Source: Plantago major
Lineage: Eukaryota; Streptophyta; Magnoliopsida; Lamiales; Plantaginaceae
NCBI GenBank assembly: GCA_026545765.1
Contig: JAIFAC010000134.1
Span: 104,569-168,568, forward strand
Length of the DNA: 64,000 nucleotides
Reading direction: 5' to 3'
Positions within the stretch are counted from its first letter, which is position 1, and each line of letters opens with the position of its first letter. The notes beneath the pieces are model-generated. The model was not told the DNA's origin, did no database searches, and saw nothing but the letters and a program-made list of their open reading frames with translations. Positions 1 through 10,599 of this stretch are shown here, piece by piece. The position numbers were made by a program, and so were the translations under genes.

Positions 1-283
1 ATTCATTCACCCTTCTTTTCTCTAACAAATGGTCCCGCACTAATCATATTCTAAACACTTGAAACCCAAACACTAATCATATTCTAAACACTTAAAAACA
101 CAATGAGTCACGCCTGATTCATATATTTCATCCGATTTGAACCTAATTCCCGATTCAGAAGTTCATTTTTTCAAAATAATCGACTTTTGTTACTCGTGAA
201 GTCAGTAAACTTGGGTGCGAGATATTGGTGTCCAAAACAATATATTTTTGATCTCACATTCAAAGCAAGACACGCTATACATG

Positions 284-1065
284 GGTTGTGAGCGAGGTGG
301 TGAATCTGAAACACGGCTTCAACCGATCCGAGTAAAATCCAAGTTCACTGGTCAAAGAAAGTCAGTGTCCATTTGAGGTTAAGGCACGAGAGGTATCCAG
401 GTGTGAGTGTTTCTCGAGAGGCCACGAAACACAATCATGCACTTGGAAATTTCCCCCATGGGCACACGTCTGCCACCAAGCTCACTGGCGAAAAGTACGA
501 CCGGGTGATTGAGATGTTGAAGTGCGGAATGGCACCTAGACAAATTCTCGATCAACTTAAACAGGATTTTCCGGGCACATGTACTAAGCTACGACAAATA
601 TACAATGCTGACCAGAAATATCAACGTTTGGAGATGGGATCCCTAGCCCCAATGGTGTATTTCGAGGAACTCTTGAGAAGAAACCATTACATATATACAC
701 ATTCAGAAGTGGAGGGTACCAACATATTGGAGGGAATTTTCTTATCTCATCCAAATACAAGGGAGCTGATCCGTTTGTTCCAAGTTCGTGGATCGATGCA
801 ACGTACAAGACGAATTTGTACGACATGCCTTTGGTGGAACTCATTGGCGTCTTACCTATTGGGCAAAACTATCACATAGCCTTCATTTTCCTATCAACGA
901 AAGGACTTCAAGTTACGTTTGGGGGCTTAAACAATTACGGGTGTTGTTTGCTGAATGTGGTGTATCACCGGGGGTATTTGTTACCGACAGAGAGTTAGCG
1001 GAAATGAATGCGATTAAACTTGTCTTTCCAGAAGCAGCACACCTACTGTGTCGGAGACACATCTC
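284..1065 (+). pseudogene. MULE transposase, N-terminal and DDE part
   Basis: This part resembles plant MULE/FAR1-like transposases. After a CERGGE-type N-terminal segment (about 284) come a KHNHALG segment near 430, a helical region ending FLSHPNTRELIRLF (to about 780), then the catalytic core. There IDATYKTNLYDMPL near 795-830 contains the first catalytic Asp, and VFVTDRELAEMNAI near 975-1020 contains the second. PEAAHLLCRRHIS runs into the insertion point at 1065. At least two frame changes occur, near 790 and 900, so no single open frame covers the domain. In the family this enzyme cuts element ends and catalyses cut-and-paste transposition in the nucleus. The product here is very likely inactive. 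Confidence 0.8.
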
Positions 1066-1954
1066 TGTAAGAACTTAAGATCCCGGATTGGTACTTGAAA
1101 CAAGATCAATAGACAATGTTGCCAACAATGTTGTTCAACATTGTCTTCAACATAGCAAACAGATGGCAGCGGATGAATAAGAATGAAACTTCTATTACCA
1201 AGCCAATATATAGAAATATATATTGGCAAATTTTAGGCAAAATATCTAGCGATGAAAAGTAGATCTAATCAACTAGGTTTAATACAATCACAAACGATTG
1301 ATTAAACAACCAAAACTAGCCCTAGAAGAACCAACAGTAAAAGCTATTCTAGGTCGATGTTTGAAAGAGTTATTCCAACAATGAATACTCTTAGACAAAC
1401 TCTAAAGCTAGCGTAAAACAAGAAGCCTAAACTCTTTTAATAAAAACTCGATTGATCATCAAGAAAGGCTCAATGATTGCTCTACGAATCCTTGTATATA
1501 TACTTGAGATATCGATGACTCCCATCCAAGTCGAAAGGCAATAGGATCTCAAAGAAAGGCAAATTTCCATGTTCTTGTTTTCTTAATAATCACTAGAAGG
1601 AAATTCCCATATTAGTGTCTTCAACAATATATTTCCTTCTTGCTTTCTTCAACAATATTCTTGAAAGATTCTCTCTTTAGATTGCATTCCTTATGTCCAA
1701 AGCAACTCAAACTCTTTCCTTATTCTGCAGAATTGAATTGATTGCTTCCAGTCCAAATCATCAATCCAATCGGCCTGCTTGTTTCTATGTTGTCTGCTGT
1801 TGTCCGTAATGTTGTTCCAACATTGTATCGGCACTATTTCGCAATGTTGCACAACATTGAAATCCTGCAGTTCACAAACAACAACAACAAACACAAACAT
1901 TGAACTGAATCATGAAAGATAAGATTAACTAATCAAGTGCAACTTGCATTTTCA
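1066..1954 (-). repeat. LTR (3' LTR of the minus-strand copia element)
   Basis: This 889-bp direct repeat pairs with 6788-7675. It has TG...CA termini on the plus strand and borders ATCTC on the outside and the polypurine tract (reverse complement of ATCTCCCCCTT, 1955-1965) on the inside. It holds several copies of the CAATGTTG/CAACATTG palindromic motif near 1113-1150 and 1806-1860. It differs from its partner by a few indels. Confidence 0.93.
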
Positions 1955-4190
1955 ATCTCCCCCTTAATCTTAGTCTTTCATCACGCAATAGCATTCCTTT
2001 GGGCTCATTGATTCCTTTTGATCCCATAAGCATGTTTGAGCCCAACTTGATATATCCTACAAAATATTCATAGAAAAACAACTACAAACATTGAAACGGT
2101 TTTACTTGTGAAGAAAGGTTGAATTACTAAACAAAGTGCACTAAATCGCACTTTCAATCTCCCCCTTAATTCTGATCTTTCTTCACACAACCTAAAACCA
2201 GTTTGTTAGTTAAATCGAACAAGTAGTATTTAAACAAGTCAAGAGGAATCCTTTGTTGGGAACTGAAAGATAAAGTGCAATCGATCAATGCTGATGGACA
2301 ATGTCGAGTCAACAGTAACTCAACATTGTCAAATATGCACTTTCAAACTCCCTCTTATGTCTTTGTCTACTCATCTCCTTTGAACTCATCATGGGCATCA
2401 TATCATACTTCTTTTGACAATTCCTGCACTCAGTGGTTAGTGAATAAAGACAAACTTGCGTAGAATCGCAGTATAAGTGCAGTAAACAAAGTCGTCTGCA
2501 ATGTTGACACAACATTGCGAACACCGCACTATTCAATCTCCCCCTTTGTCTTTCTTCACAAAAACACACTCAACAAACTTGTTAGACACAAACAAATATA
2601 GTATGAAACTACGTAACTCCCCCTCAACATTAGACGAGAGCAATATAACAAAATAAAGTATGTTAGCTTTTTGTTCAATCTCTTCTCTTCTCCTTTTTTG
2701 AGAAGAAAGATATCTCTCAGTTATTCAACCAAGTTCACGTATGAGACAAGAAGACATGCAATGAGTTGTGGACTAGGACTGCAATAAGAACTGCAATGTT
2801 GGAGAATGATGTTGAAAACATTGAGTTCAACATCGCGACCAAGGTGATAGCAAGCGAGGAAGAGAATTTGGATGGTACCGGAGGGCGAATCGTGAATAGA
2901 GGTTCGATTAGTCAAGAGCGGTGTTAGGATAAGAGTGGATGGTCATGATGGGTGTTGTTGGGTTTGCCTTAAAAGATCCGCAAATATATGTCAATGCTAC
3001 GAGCTGGCACAATGTTAATAAAAGATTAAAGTTAAAGTAAAGCTTATCCGTCAAGTCATAGTAATTAGATAAATAGATAAACCCTAGGAGGTTGACACTA
3101 AAATCTTGATCTTAAATAATGACTTGAAATGCAAGAACAGAAAGCAAAACCCCAAACCCCAATGAAACACCTTAGACCCAAACACCTCGGACCTACTCCC
3201 CTCAAACCCAAAAACACATGTAAAGGTCGATAGAGAAGCACATATAAAAAGAGCAAATATAAGTCGAAGTACTCCAAGGACTGTAATGTTGACCGTGATG
3301 TGGCTCAACATTGATGACAACATTGGGAAATCGCACCATTCTTAATGTAAGTCACCAGAAACCAAGTCTCAAGATGTGCGATTCGATTAACACCAATCGC
3401 CGATCAGCAGTAAAAACAGAAGAGAAAGGAATACCAAAGAAACACACCCAACATTGCCTCAAAAATAAATTGAACAATTAACATAAGTGTGAGTGGGGTG
3501 ACCATGAGATCGTGAACCATGTTAAATAATTCGAACACGATGAATCCGCCTCCAAAGCCGGGGTATGTGAGTTAGGCAAACACACGTCTCATGGCATCAA
3601 GATCACTCATTTGACCACATTGGTTGAATTGGTACTCAAAGGAACCGCTGACATTACGAGAATCGGCACTTTTGTGTGTCGGTTTCAGTCAGGCCATCAA
3701 CCTCACGACATATGACACATTGGCGTCGATATTCGATAGTACGATTTGAAACACCTTGTCGATCCTCGGCGGAAACACTTAGCCCTTTTATCATAATTCA
3801 TTAGATTTATTAAGCATAAAGGACGGAGGCAACATCAAGAGTGAGTCAAGGTACGAGTAAAAAAGCCAAAAGCTAAAAAGTGGGTTGTACATAAAGCAAA
3901 CACAGAGACTCGATCCTTTCAACCTTGGTTTCAAATAGCCTTTCAAACCCTAAGCATCACCATCAGAAGATACAAAGTAGGAACAACCATAGACCAAAGA
4001 TAGAGCACGTAAAGCACATAGATACACACAAAAAAAATTAAAAAAATCAAAAGGCAACAAAAAACACATCACTTTTTGCAGCCAGTGTTGACTGTGATGT
4101 TGAGTCAACACTGGTTTCAACATCGAAGATCACAAAGCGTAAATCAAGAGATCTCCTAAGACTGAAGAATCTCTCACAATCTAATGGTTT
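1955..4190. other. Non-coding internal region of the copia element
   Basis: I see no convincing coding sequence here. The stretch contains several copies of a polypurine-tract-like string (CAATCTCCCCCTT at 1953, 2155 and 2535, in plus orientation) and many palindromic CAATGTTG..CAACATTG motifs (2283, 2498, 2788, 3283, 4083). It reads as expanded untranslated or spacer sequence of a non-autonomous element. Confidence 0.6.
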
Positions 4191-4194
4191 GGTA

Positions 4195-4560
4195 AAAATA
4201 TGAAAATCTAAGAATGGAAGAAGCTGAAACCATTGATTCTTATTTTGAAAAGCTTTTGACTTTGTCTAATGATGTTCAACTTCTTGGTGCGATTTAGTGC
4301 ACTTTGTTTAGTAATTCAACCTTTCGTCACAAGTAAAACCGCTTCAATGTCTCTGTTGTTTTTTCTATGAATATTTTGTAGGATATATCAAGTTGAGCTC
4401 AAACATGCTTATTGAATCAAAAGGAATCAATGAGCCCAAAGGAATGCTATGCTTGATGCTAAGATTAAGGGGAGATTGAGTTGCACTTGATTAGTTAATC
4501 TTATCTTTCATGATTCTTCAATGTTTGTATGTTGTTTTCAATATTGTGGATAAAGAAATC
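4195..4560 (+). repeat. Inverted copia fragment: gag piece fused to polypurine tract and LTR edge
   Basis: This block runs opposite to the host element. 4198-4285 is the reverse complement of gag sequence at about 6270-6355 (it encodes NLRMEEAETIDSYFEKLL on the plus strand). 4287-4540 is the reverse complement of about 1895-2145, covering the region upstream of the polypurine tract, the tract itself (AAGGGGAGATTGA near 4470) and the first roughly 60 bp of LTR. A partial second copy, deleted from gag to the 3' end, therefore sits in reverse inside the first. Confidence 0.8.
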
Positions 4561-4599
4561 TTGCAATATATCTTGGTTCCCGCATAGACTAATATGTGT

Positions 4600-5020
4600 A
4601 CGATGACTACTTGCGATTGACCATATCCTTAAGAAAATTATGCCTAATGTCTATGTTTTGTATGCGTGAGGGCAAAATAGGCTTCTTAAAATTATTTATG
4701 GCACTAAGGTCATCACAGAACATCAACAAGGTATCACATTGTCGACCAAAGTCATGCAAATATTTTTTCACCCATATCAATTGAGTAACACAACTCCCAG
4801 ATGTTACATGTTCGCATTCAACATATGAGAGTGACACATTGTTCGCTTTCTTGAAATACCATGACATTAAATTAGAATCAAGATAAAATCAACCTCCACT
4901 AGTGTATTTTCTATCATCTAGAACACCAAATTGATCGTAATCACTAAATCCCACTAGATTAGTGTTTGTATCACATGCATACCATAATCTAAGATTAACA
5001 GCTCTTGATATATATATGAA
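4600..5020 (-). pseudogene. copia RNase H remnant
   Basis: Minus-strand translation gives SGGCFLG-like text near 4900, then WYFKKANNVSLSYVECE and VTSGSCVTQLIWVKKYLHDF, MFCDDLSAINN and IDIRHNFLKDMV by 4610. This is the C-terminal RNase H domain of copia Pol, including the DD(N)xSAI segment. The rest of Pol is absent upstream: only non-coding repeats lie between here and Gag. It is immediately followed, on the minus strand, by an inverted LTR-end fragment at 4560-4290, so the normal order is broken. Confidence 0.78.
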
Positions 5021-5699
5021 AATCTTTTAAGAACAATCGTGTGGGATTTTAGGTTGACCGATACTGGCACAAACACACACATAAAACATAATGTGAGGTA
5101 TCAGGTTGATAGATGTAGAAGGTCATGAGTCATTGTTCAGATAATGTTAGGTCAACATCATCTCCAACATCGATTCTCATTGAGCATAAGACCATTAGCC
5201 ATAAGAGTCCGGGTTCACCTATCATGCTCATCTCATGGGTACCGCTGATGGAATTTCACCGTGATGTTGAGCTCAATGTCAGGTCATCATTGTCACAAGA
5301 TTGACAATTTCTCCTTGTACACCATTGGAGTTCCTGGTTTAGACACCTTTTCGTTCGATGACGCTTTCTCAGAGTAGTGTCTTTAACCTGCTCAAGACTG
5401 CAACAACTTGTTTGTTCTCGGGTACAAAGGCCTTTCCGGATAGAGACATCAAGAGACAGCTTTGAAAAGACAATGTTGATGTCAATGTTGACTCAACATT
5501 GTTTTCATTCATCATTTTAGCTCTTCCAAGTGATAATCTGCAGATAGATCAATCGAACCATGTAGACACAAAACATTAGTAGAAACCGATTCCTCGTGGT
5601 TAGTCCAAAAGTGTTTCACAGCTTGAGAATCATCATAGTCGAAAAGACTTCTTTGTCAATGTTGGACCATCAATGTTGGACCAACATTGTTTCTCAACA

Positions 5700-6781
5700 T
5701 TGTTAATAATGAGATAGGGCTTTCGCATGAACTATCGGATCATCAACTTCCTGCTCATTATCCGAAACATCGAGACAAGCAAGCATAGTCTTTTCTCCTT
5801 TCAAGAGTGTTAGCACATTCATTCGATAATGCCCCATCCTCGACATTCAAAACATCTAACTTTACTAAGTTTACTAAGCCTAGCTGAGTTAGACACACCG
5901 CTTTTCTTTTGAAATTTCTAGTTCCTTTTGAGTTGCTAGAAGAGCCTCTATTAGAATTCTTCCTAATCTAAGTTTCTCAATTTTCCTAACTAAGTCATTG
6001 TAGGCTTCTTCACCATGTCTTAATCATCACCTCGCTTTCAAGCTCAAGAATCTCAACTTTAGATTTAGAGTGAAGGGACATACTAGGATTTTGTACCTTT
6101 TCTTTCGCTATCAATTATCTCAAAATTTTTCAAATTGTTCATCAAGGTATGAAAATCCATAGTAGCCAGATTGTGAGTGTCTTCCAAAATAGTAACTTTA
6201 GTGTCAAATTTTGAAGAGAGAGAACGATGGCTTTAGAAATCAGTTACTTGTTGGAAATAGCATCACCAAGAAGTTGAACATCATTAGACAAAGTCAAAAG
6301 CTTTTCAAAATAAGAATCAATGGTTTCAGCTTCTTCCATTCTTAGATTTTCAAATTTTGACCAAAGCATTTGAAGTTTAGTTTGTTTGACACTATTATCA
6401 CCTTCACAATGATTCTGAAGTAAGTTCCAAGCTTGTTTAGAATGAGTGCAATTTGAATGATTTTAAACATATGAGCATCAACATGTCCAAAATGGCATTT
6501 AAAGCTTTTTCATTGTAAGAGCTTAAAAGAAAGTCACCGCAGTGAAGCGTTCTTCGTATGGGAACAATATCTCCATCAAGATCGTCCTTCCAAAGCTGCA
6601 TAAATCCTTCTAAAACAGATCTCCAAGCTCGACATTCAATGGACTTGATGTATGTCCTCATCCTGATTTTCCAGTAGTGGTAGTTCGATCCATCAAGCAT
6701 AGGTGGCCTGTAGACACTTGAGTTTGCAACTTCCATTGTAGTAGTACTAAATCCAGACACCAAAGAGTTGGTGGTCCTCAT
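5700..6781 (-). pseudogene. copia Gag (DUF4219/UBN2 type) with zinc knuckle remnant
   Basis: On the minus strand from 6781 the product starts MRTTNSLVSGF and shows RPPMLDGSNYHYWKIRMRTY, the N-terminal signature of copia-type Gag proteins. After a frame change near 6440 come segments such as KFENLRMEEAETIDSYFEK (about 6360-6300) and LTLSNDVQLLGDAI. A CCHC-like region with CRGWGHYRNEC character lies near 5850-5800, followed by DVSDNEQEV near 5760. Gag forms the particle that packages element RNA in the cytoplasm. Several stops and indels break the frame. No protease or integrase follows, so this element would depend on another copy for transposition. Confidence 0.8.
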
Positions 6782-6787
6782 GCCACT

Positions 6788-7675
6788 TGTAAGAACTTAA
6801 GATCCCGGATTGGTACTTGAAACAAGATCAATAGACAATGTTGCCAACAATGTTGTTCAACATTGTCTTCAACATAGCAAACAGATGGCAGCGGATGAAT
6901 AAGAATGAAACTTCTATTACCAAGCCAATATATAGAAATATATATTGGCAGCGCCTTAGGCAAAATATCTACTGACAGGAAAAGTAGATCTAATCAACTA
7001 GGTTTAATACAATCACAAACGATTGATTAAACAACCAAAACTAGCCCTAGAAGAACCAACAGTAAAAGCTATTCTAGGTCGATGTTTGAAAGAGTTATTC
7101 CAACAATGAATACTCTTAGACAAACTCTAAAGCTAGCAGAAAACAAGAAGCCTAAACTCTTTTAATAAAAACTGATTGATCATCAAGAAAGGCTCAATGA
7201 TTGCTCGGTCAATCCTTGTATATATACTTGAGATATCGGCCCCATCCAAGTCGAAAGGCAATAGGATCTCAAAGAAAGGCAAATTTCCATGTTCTTGTTT
7301 TCTTCAATAATCATCTAGAAGGAAATTCTATATTAGTGTCTTCAACAATATATTTCCTTCTTGCTTTCTTCAACAATATTCTTGAAAGATTCTCTCTTTA
7401 GATTGCATTCCTTATGTCCAAAGCAACTCAAACTCTTTTCTTATTCCTGCAGAAATTCGAATTGATTGCTTCCAGTCCAAATCATCAATCCAATCGGCCT
7501 GCTTGTTTCTATGTTGTTCCATTGTTGTCCGTAATGTTGTTCCAACATTGTATCGGCACTATTTCGCAATGTTGCACAACATTGAAATCCTGCTCACAAA
7601 CAACAACAACAAACACAAACATCGAATCAATCATGAAAGATAAGATTAACTAATCAAGTGCAACTTGCATTTTCA
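6788..7675 (-). repeat. LTR (5' LTR of the minus-strand copia element)
   Basis: This is the partner of 1066-1954. Its outer edge, ending CATTTTCA at 7675, is followed by the second ATCTC copy, and its inner edge lies next to the primer-binding site and gag start. A TATA-like stretch near 7217-7230 (CTTGTATATATACTT) falls in the expected promoter zone, though its minus-strand activity cannot be judged here. Confidence 0.93.
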
Positions 7676-7680
7676 ATCTC

Positions 7681-8345
7681 AAAGGATGTGCAGGCTCACT
7701 TATCCAAGATGGTAGGTACTAAGTATCAACCCGTAATCAAATCCAGATGGGATCACATCGTGCATGCAGACACCGAGAAACTCTATGAGCAGGCTGTTGC
7801 AGAAATGGCGGAGGCATGGCATAGGCATCCAGGTTGCATGGCCTATATCGAACCAATGGTTCGATCCATACTCAGGACCGATTTGTCCAAAGCGTGACAA
7901 AGAACATCCTACACTATGGAACTAACACGACCAACAAAGTTATTCCTTCATTTATTCCACCACTCATACCTTAGTTTAGCTTATTTCGTAATATACAACT
8001 ACCCTATAATTACGCTTATGCAAACCGACATTCAACAATGTAAATTATTTGCAGAGTCGAAGGTGCTCACGCTTAGGTGCAAGTTGTGGTTGGGTCCTTC
8101 AAATCGTAAGTTCCACCGCCTATTCCCGGTTAAATGGCCTACTAATGCATTTTGATGAAATCCGCATACGCTTGAGAGATCTCTTAATATCGTCCTCATT
8201 CCACATCAACAATGTCGATCTTCAAAAACTTTGAGGTGTGCTTTCACATCTCGCCATCGAGAAATTGGTCAAAGAAATAGACAATGATCCAAGTGATTAC
8301 GATCACATAACTTACAACTTTTGGATTAATGTGCATGTCAATTGC
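7681..8345 (+). pseudogene. MULE transposase, C-terminal part (continues from 1065)
   Basis: The reading frame starts with KDVQAHLSKMVGTKYQPVIK and continues RWDHIVHADTEKLYEQAVAEM, EAWHRHPGCMAYIE, the usual sequence after the transposase core in this MULE group. From about 7870 the frame shifts, but the family order persists: a segment like KNILHYGTNTTNKV at 7900-7940, a probable intron to about 8054, then a VEGAHARLRCKLW-like segment. Around 8240-8330 a Lys/Asp-rich segment matches the region before the zinc-binding C terminus. The copia insertion at 1065/7681 and small indels make this a broken gene. Confidence 0.75.
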
Positions 8346-8519
8346 ATGTGAAGTCGCAAAAAGAGGACCGTCAATCGCTCACGATGTAAACGTGTTCGAG
8401 AACTCTTCACATGGGGGAACACCGAGACTAGACAGAGTATAAAGGATCGCTTTCATCAAGGGCGGACCGCAATGAGACCGCCACGGAGGATGAAATGAGA
8501 TCGATTTCGACAATTCAAA

Positions 8520-9230
8520 TGCATTACAATCGCTCGTGGACGAGCCATTCAGAAAGTAACCGAGAGGAAGGAAACCTAAAGCAATAGGGAAAAGGCTACC
8601 GAGTGGTTGGGAAACCCGAATCGCCTCAAAAGAATTCCGCCCTAAGCAATGACGGTTCAGTTCTCTAGCAAATCGCGTAACATTCAAATATCAAAGTCAA
8701 ATGCCACCCCAAACTCAATTCTCGATTAGAGGCCATAATGATGTCATCGGCATGAATCACGGTTTTAGGGTCATAGCTCAATACCAATACGGCCAACAAG
8801 AGCGTCATGACGCCGCCGCAAGACTCATTGATGAGTCAGACTACAACAGTGATGTATATCGACGAAATGATGTAGCGGGTAGATGAAATAAATATCCGTT
8901 TAAACCGTTTCATGGCGCTGTACACAACCATGGTATTTCACATTACCGATATGGGGTGTCTTGTAGCAACAAAGTATCAACGGGTCTTATGCGGTTATTC
9001 TCCATTAGGGAGTATGACATACTTGCCATCGTGTCGCTCTCAAATGGACTCACCGCCCGACCTCCATCAACAAATTTCAAGAGTGGACAATGGCTCACAT
9101 TGGTAACAATCGGATCGTGATCCACGTGGTAAGAATGTCCAATTCCACCAATATGGTCACTGAGAGGTACTAGAGAGGCAAGAATAAGCCGGGAAGCACA
9201 TTATGCGTTCGCCACGCCAATGGCATAGGT
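8520..9230 (+). pseudogene. OTU-like cysteine protease domain attached to the MULE
   Basis: Translated pieces around 8740-8880 (DVIG..HGFRVIAQYQYG, QERHDAA, RLIDESDYNSDVY) and 8905-9150 (DMGCLVATKYQRVL, SPLGSMTYLP, GNNRIVIHVV, SNST) follow the order of the OTU-like domain found next to MULE transposases in plants. The family nucleophile lies in a DGNCGFR-type motif; here the matching text is GMNHGFR, so Cys is replaced by His and the Asp-Gly is lost. The domain would therefore be catalytically dead even if translated. It ends with a PHYAFAT-like and VYVFNV-like tail near 9190-9250. Several indels break the frame. Its role in MULE biology is not known to me. Confidence 0.6.
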
Positions 9231-9250
9231 TCTAGTTTATGTTTTCAATG

Positions 9251-9861
9251 TATGTTGTATTCGATTTTCATGTTCGTAATTCAAATAAATATGAAAATTT
9301 ACAAAACCACAAAAAACTTGTAAATCATTAAAAAAAAATTAAAAAAAAGGTAAAGTTGAATCGCTGCCGATTCACTAAATGGCCGGGTGTGTAACCCGGC
9401 CATTGTATTTTGCAGCCCAGATCCGGCCCGTTTTTTTTTTTTGAAATTTTATTTATTTTAATTTATTTTGATAAATTTATAATTATTTTCAATAAGTAAA
9501 GTTTGTTCAAAAATTTCGATGTTTTCAATTGTTGTAATTCGTGATGAATCGTGCATGTTAATGTTATTGTGTTCACAGAACGAAGTTATTACGATTTTAC
9601 GTTAATGTAATACGATTTTTTACGTTAGGGCATTTTAAAGATCAAATAATTGGTGTTGCTTAGCCAAATCGGTCAAGGCTTAACATTAATGATAAATTTT
9701 GGTAAAATATATTTAAAAATAAAAACTAATGAAGAAGGTGGAAAACTAAACACCAACCTTTATTTCACAATTACATCTACAATCAACATAAAATTTCTCC
9801 ACAAAATCGGAAAAGCGGCTGGAGGTTTGTTTTAGCTACTGATGGGAACTGAAACATGCAG
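9251..9861. other. AT-rich stretch between the MULE and the first PARP3 exon
   Basis: No gene is visible. It holds a GC-rich perfect hairpin at about 9381-9402 (GGCCGGGT-GTGTA-ACCCGGCC) in otherwise AT-rich DNA, and poly-A and poly-T runs near 9330 and 9430. The last part, up to the acceptor CATGCAG at 9855-9861, is best read as PARP3 intron. Confidence 0.5.
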
Positions 9862-10365
9862 GTTGCAGCTGCGTATGAGACTGTCAGGACATAACCGTGG
9901 CTTCACATCTGATAGGGATATGACTGATTCTGCTCTAGATGATCCCCTTTCTAATCTGTATGGGAAATTGGGCTGCTCAATTACATTGCTGGAGAAGGAT
10001 GCAGATGATTACAAAATGATATCAAACTATCTGGAGAAAACTTATGAACCAGTCGACGTTGGAGAAGTTGCAAGATTAGTAAAAGACATGTTTTTATTTG
10101 AAATTTGATGGTTTGGTATTGGCCCTTACTTGTCATTTGGCTCCTTTAGAGTTATGGAATATCGATTGAGAACATATTCGATGTTGAAGCAAGTGCTTGT
10201 CCATCTCTTTATGAAATCACGAAACTGCCAAACAAATTCTTGCTGTGGTGTGGTATGTTTCTCAGTCCACGATTCACTCTTCTTTGAAGTTTCAACATTT
10301 CTAATTTATGGTTGATGTCAGGTTGCCGTACTTCAAATCTGTTGCGGCATTTGAAGAAGGGTTTC

Positions 10366-10569
10366 AAAGTTAATACGTAGTTAATTTTCTATCGATCTTA
10401 TTCAATATATATACTAGCTTACAATTACAAGAAAGATAACTCAATTGGAATTTGAAAACTACTATATGAATCTACTATAACTCTAAGTTCTAAGTATAAC
10501 AATACTAGAATCTACCACAACACTAACTATATTAAATATTCTATTCCATAATATTTACATAGTCTAATA
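10366..10569 (-). repeat. LTR (3' LTR of the PARP3-inserted copia element)
   Basis: Direct repeat of 15054-15256. The shared core includes TTTTCTATCGATCT, ATATATACTAG and TTCCATAATATTTACATAG. On the minus strand it begins TATTAGACTATG instead of TG, directly after the purine tract. The outer edge lacks the TG seen in the other LTR (AAAGTTAAT versus TGAAAGAAT). Confidence 0.88.
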
Positions 10570-10599
10570 CTCCCCAATCAAACGGGAGGTGGAAAACGC

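Larger units (their letters stand above)
1066..7675 (-). mobile_element. Ty1/copia LTR retrotransposon, internally deleted (non-autonomous)
   Basis: Two near-identical direct repeats of about 889 bp flank the element, each reading TGTAAGAACTT...CATTTTCA on the plus strand. A 5-bp target duplication ATCTC lies at 1061-1065 and 7676-7680. On the minus strand the polypurine tract AAGGGGGAGAT abuts the LTR at 1955, and a degenerate primer site (TGGCATGAGGAC) follows the other LTR near 6775-6785. Gag is present (6781-5700), but protease, integrase and reverse transcriptase are missing; only an RNase H remnant remains (5020-4600). Long stretches (1955-4190, 5040-5700) have no coding signal. High LTR identity, judged by eye, suggests a fairly recent insertion. 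Confidence 0.93.
180..9250 (+). mobile_element. Mutator-like element (MULE), interrupted by a copia element
   Basis: MULE transposase coding sequence runs from about 180 to 1065 and resumes at 7681, followed by an OTU-like region to about 9230. The split is exact: the codons for HIS end in ATCTC at 1061-1065 and the reading continues as KDVQAHL at 7681, so removing 1066-7680 restores one coding sequence. I could not identify terminal inverted repeats. The 5' end may lie outside the window, and the 3' end may lie between 9250 and 9640. The coding sequence has several frameshifts, so the element is probably inactive. The boundaries are approximate. Confidence 0.72.
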
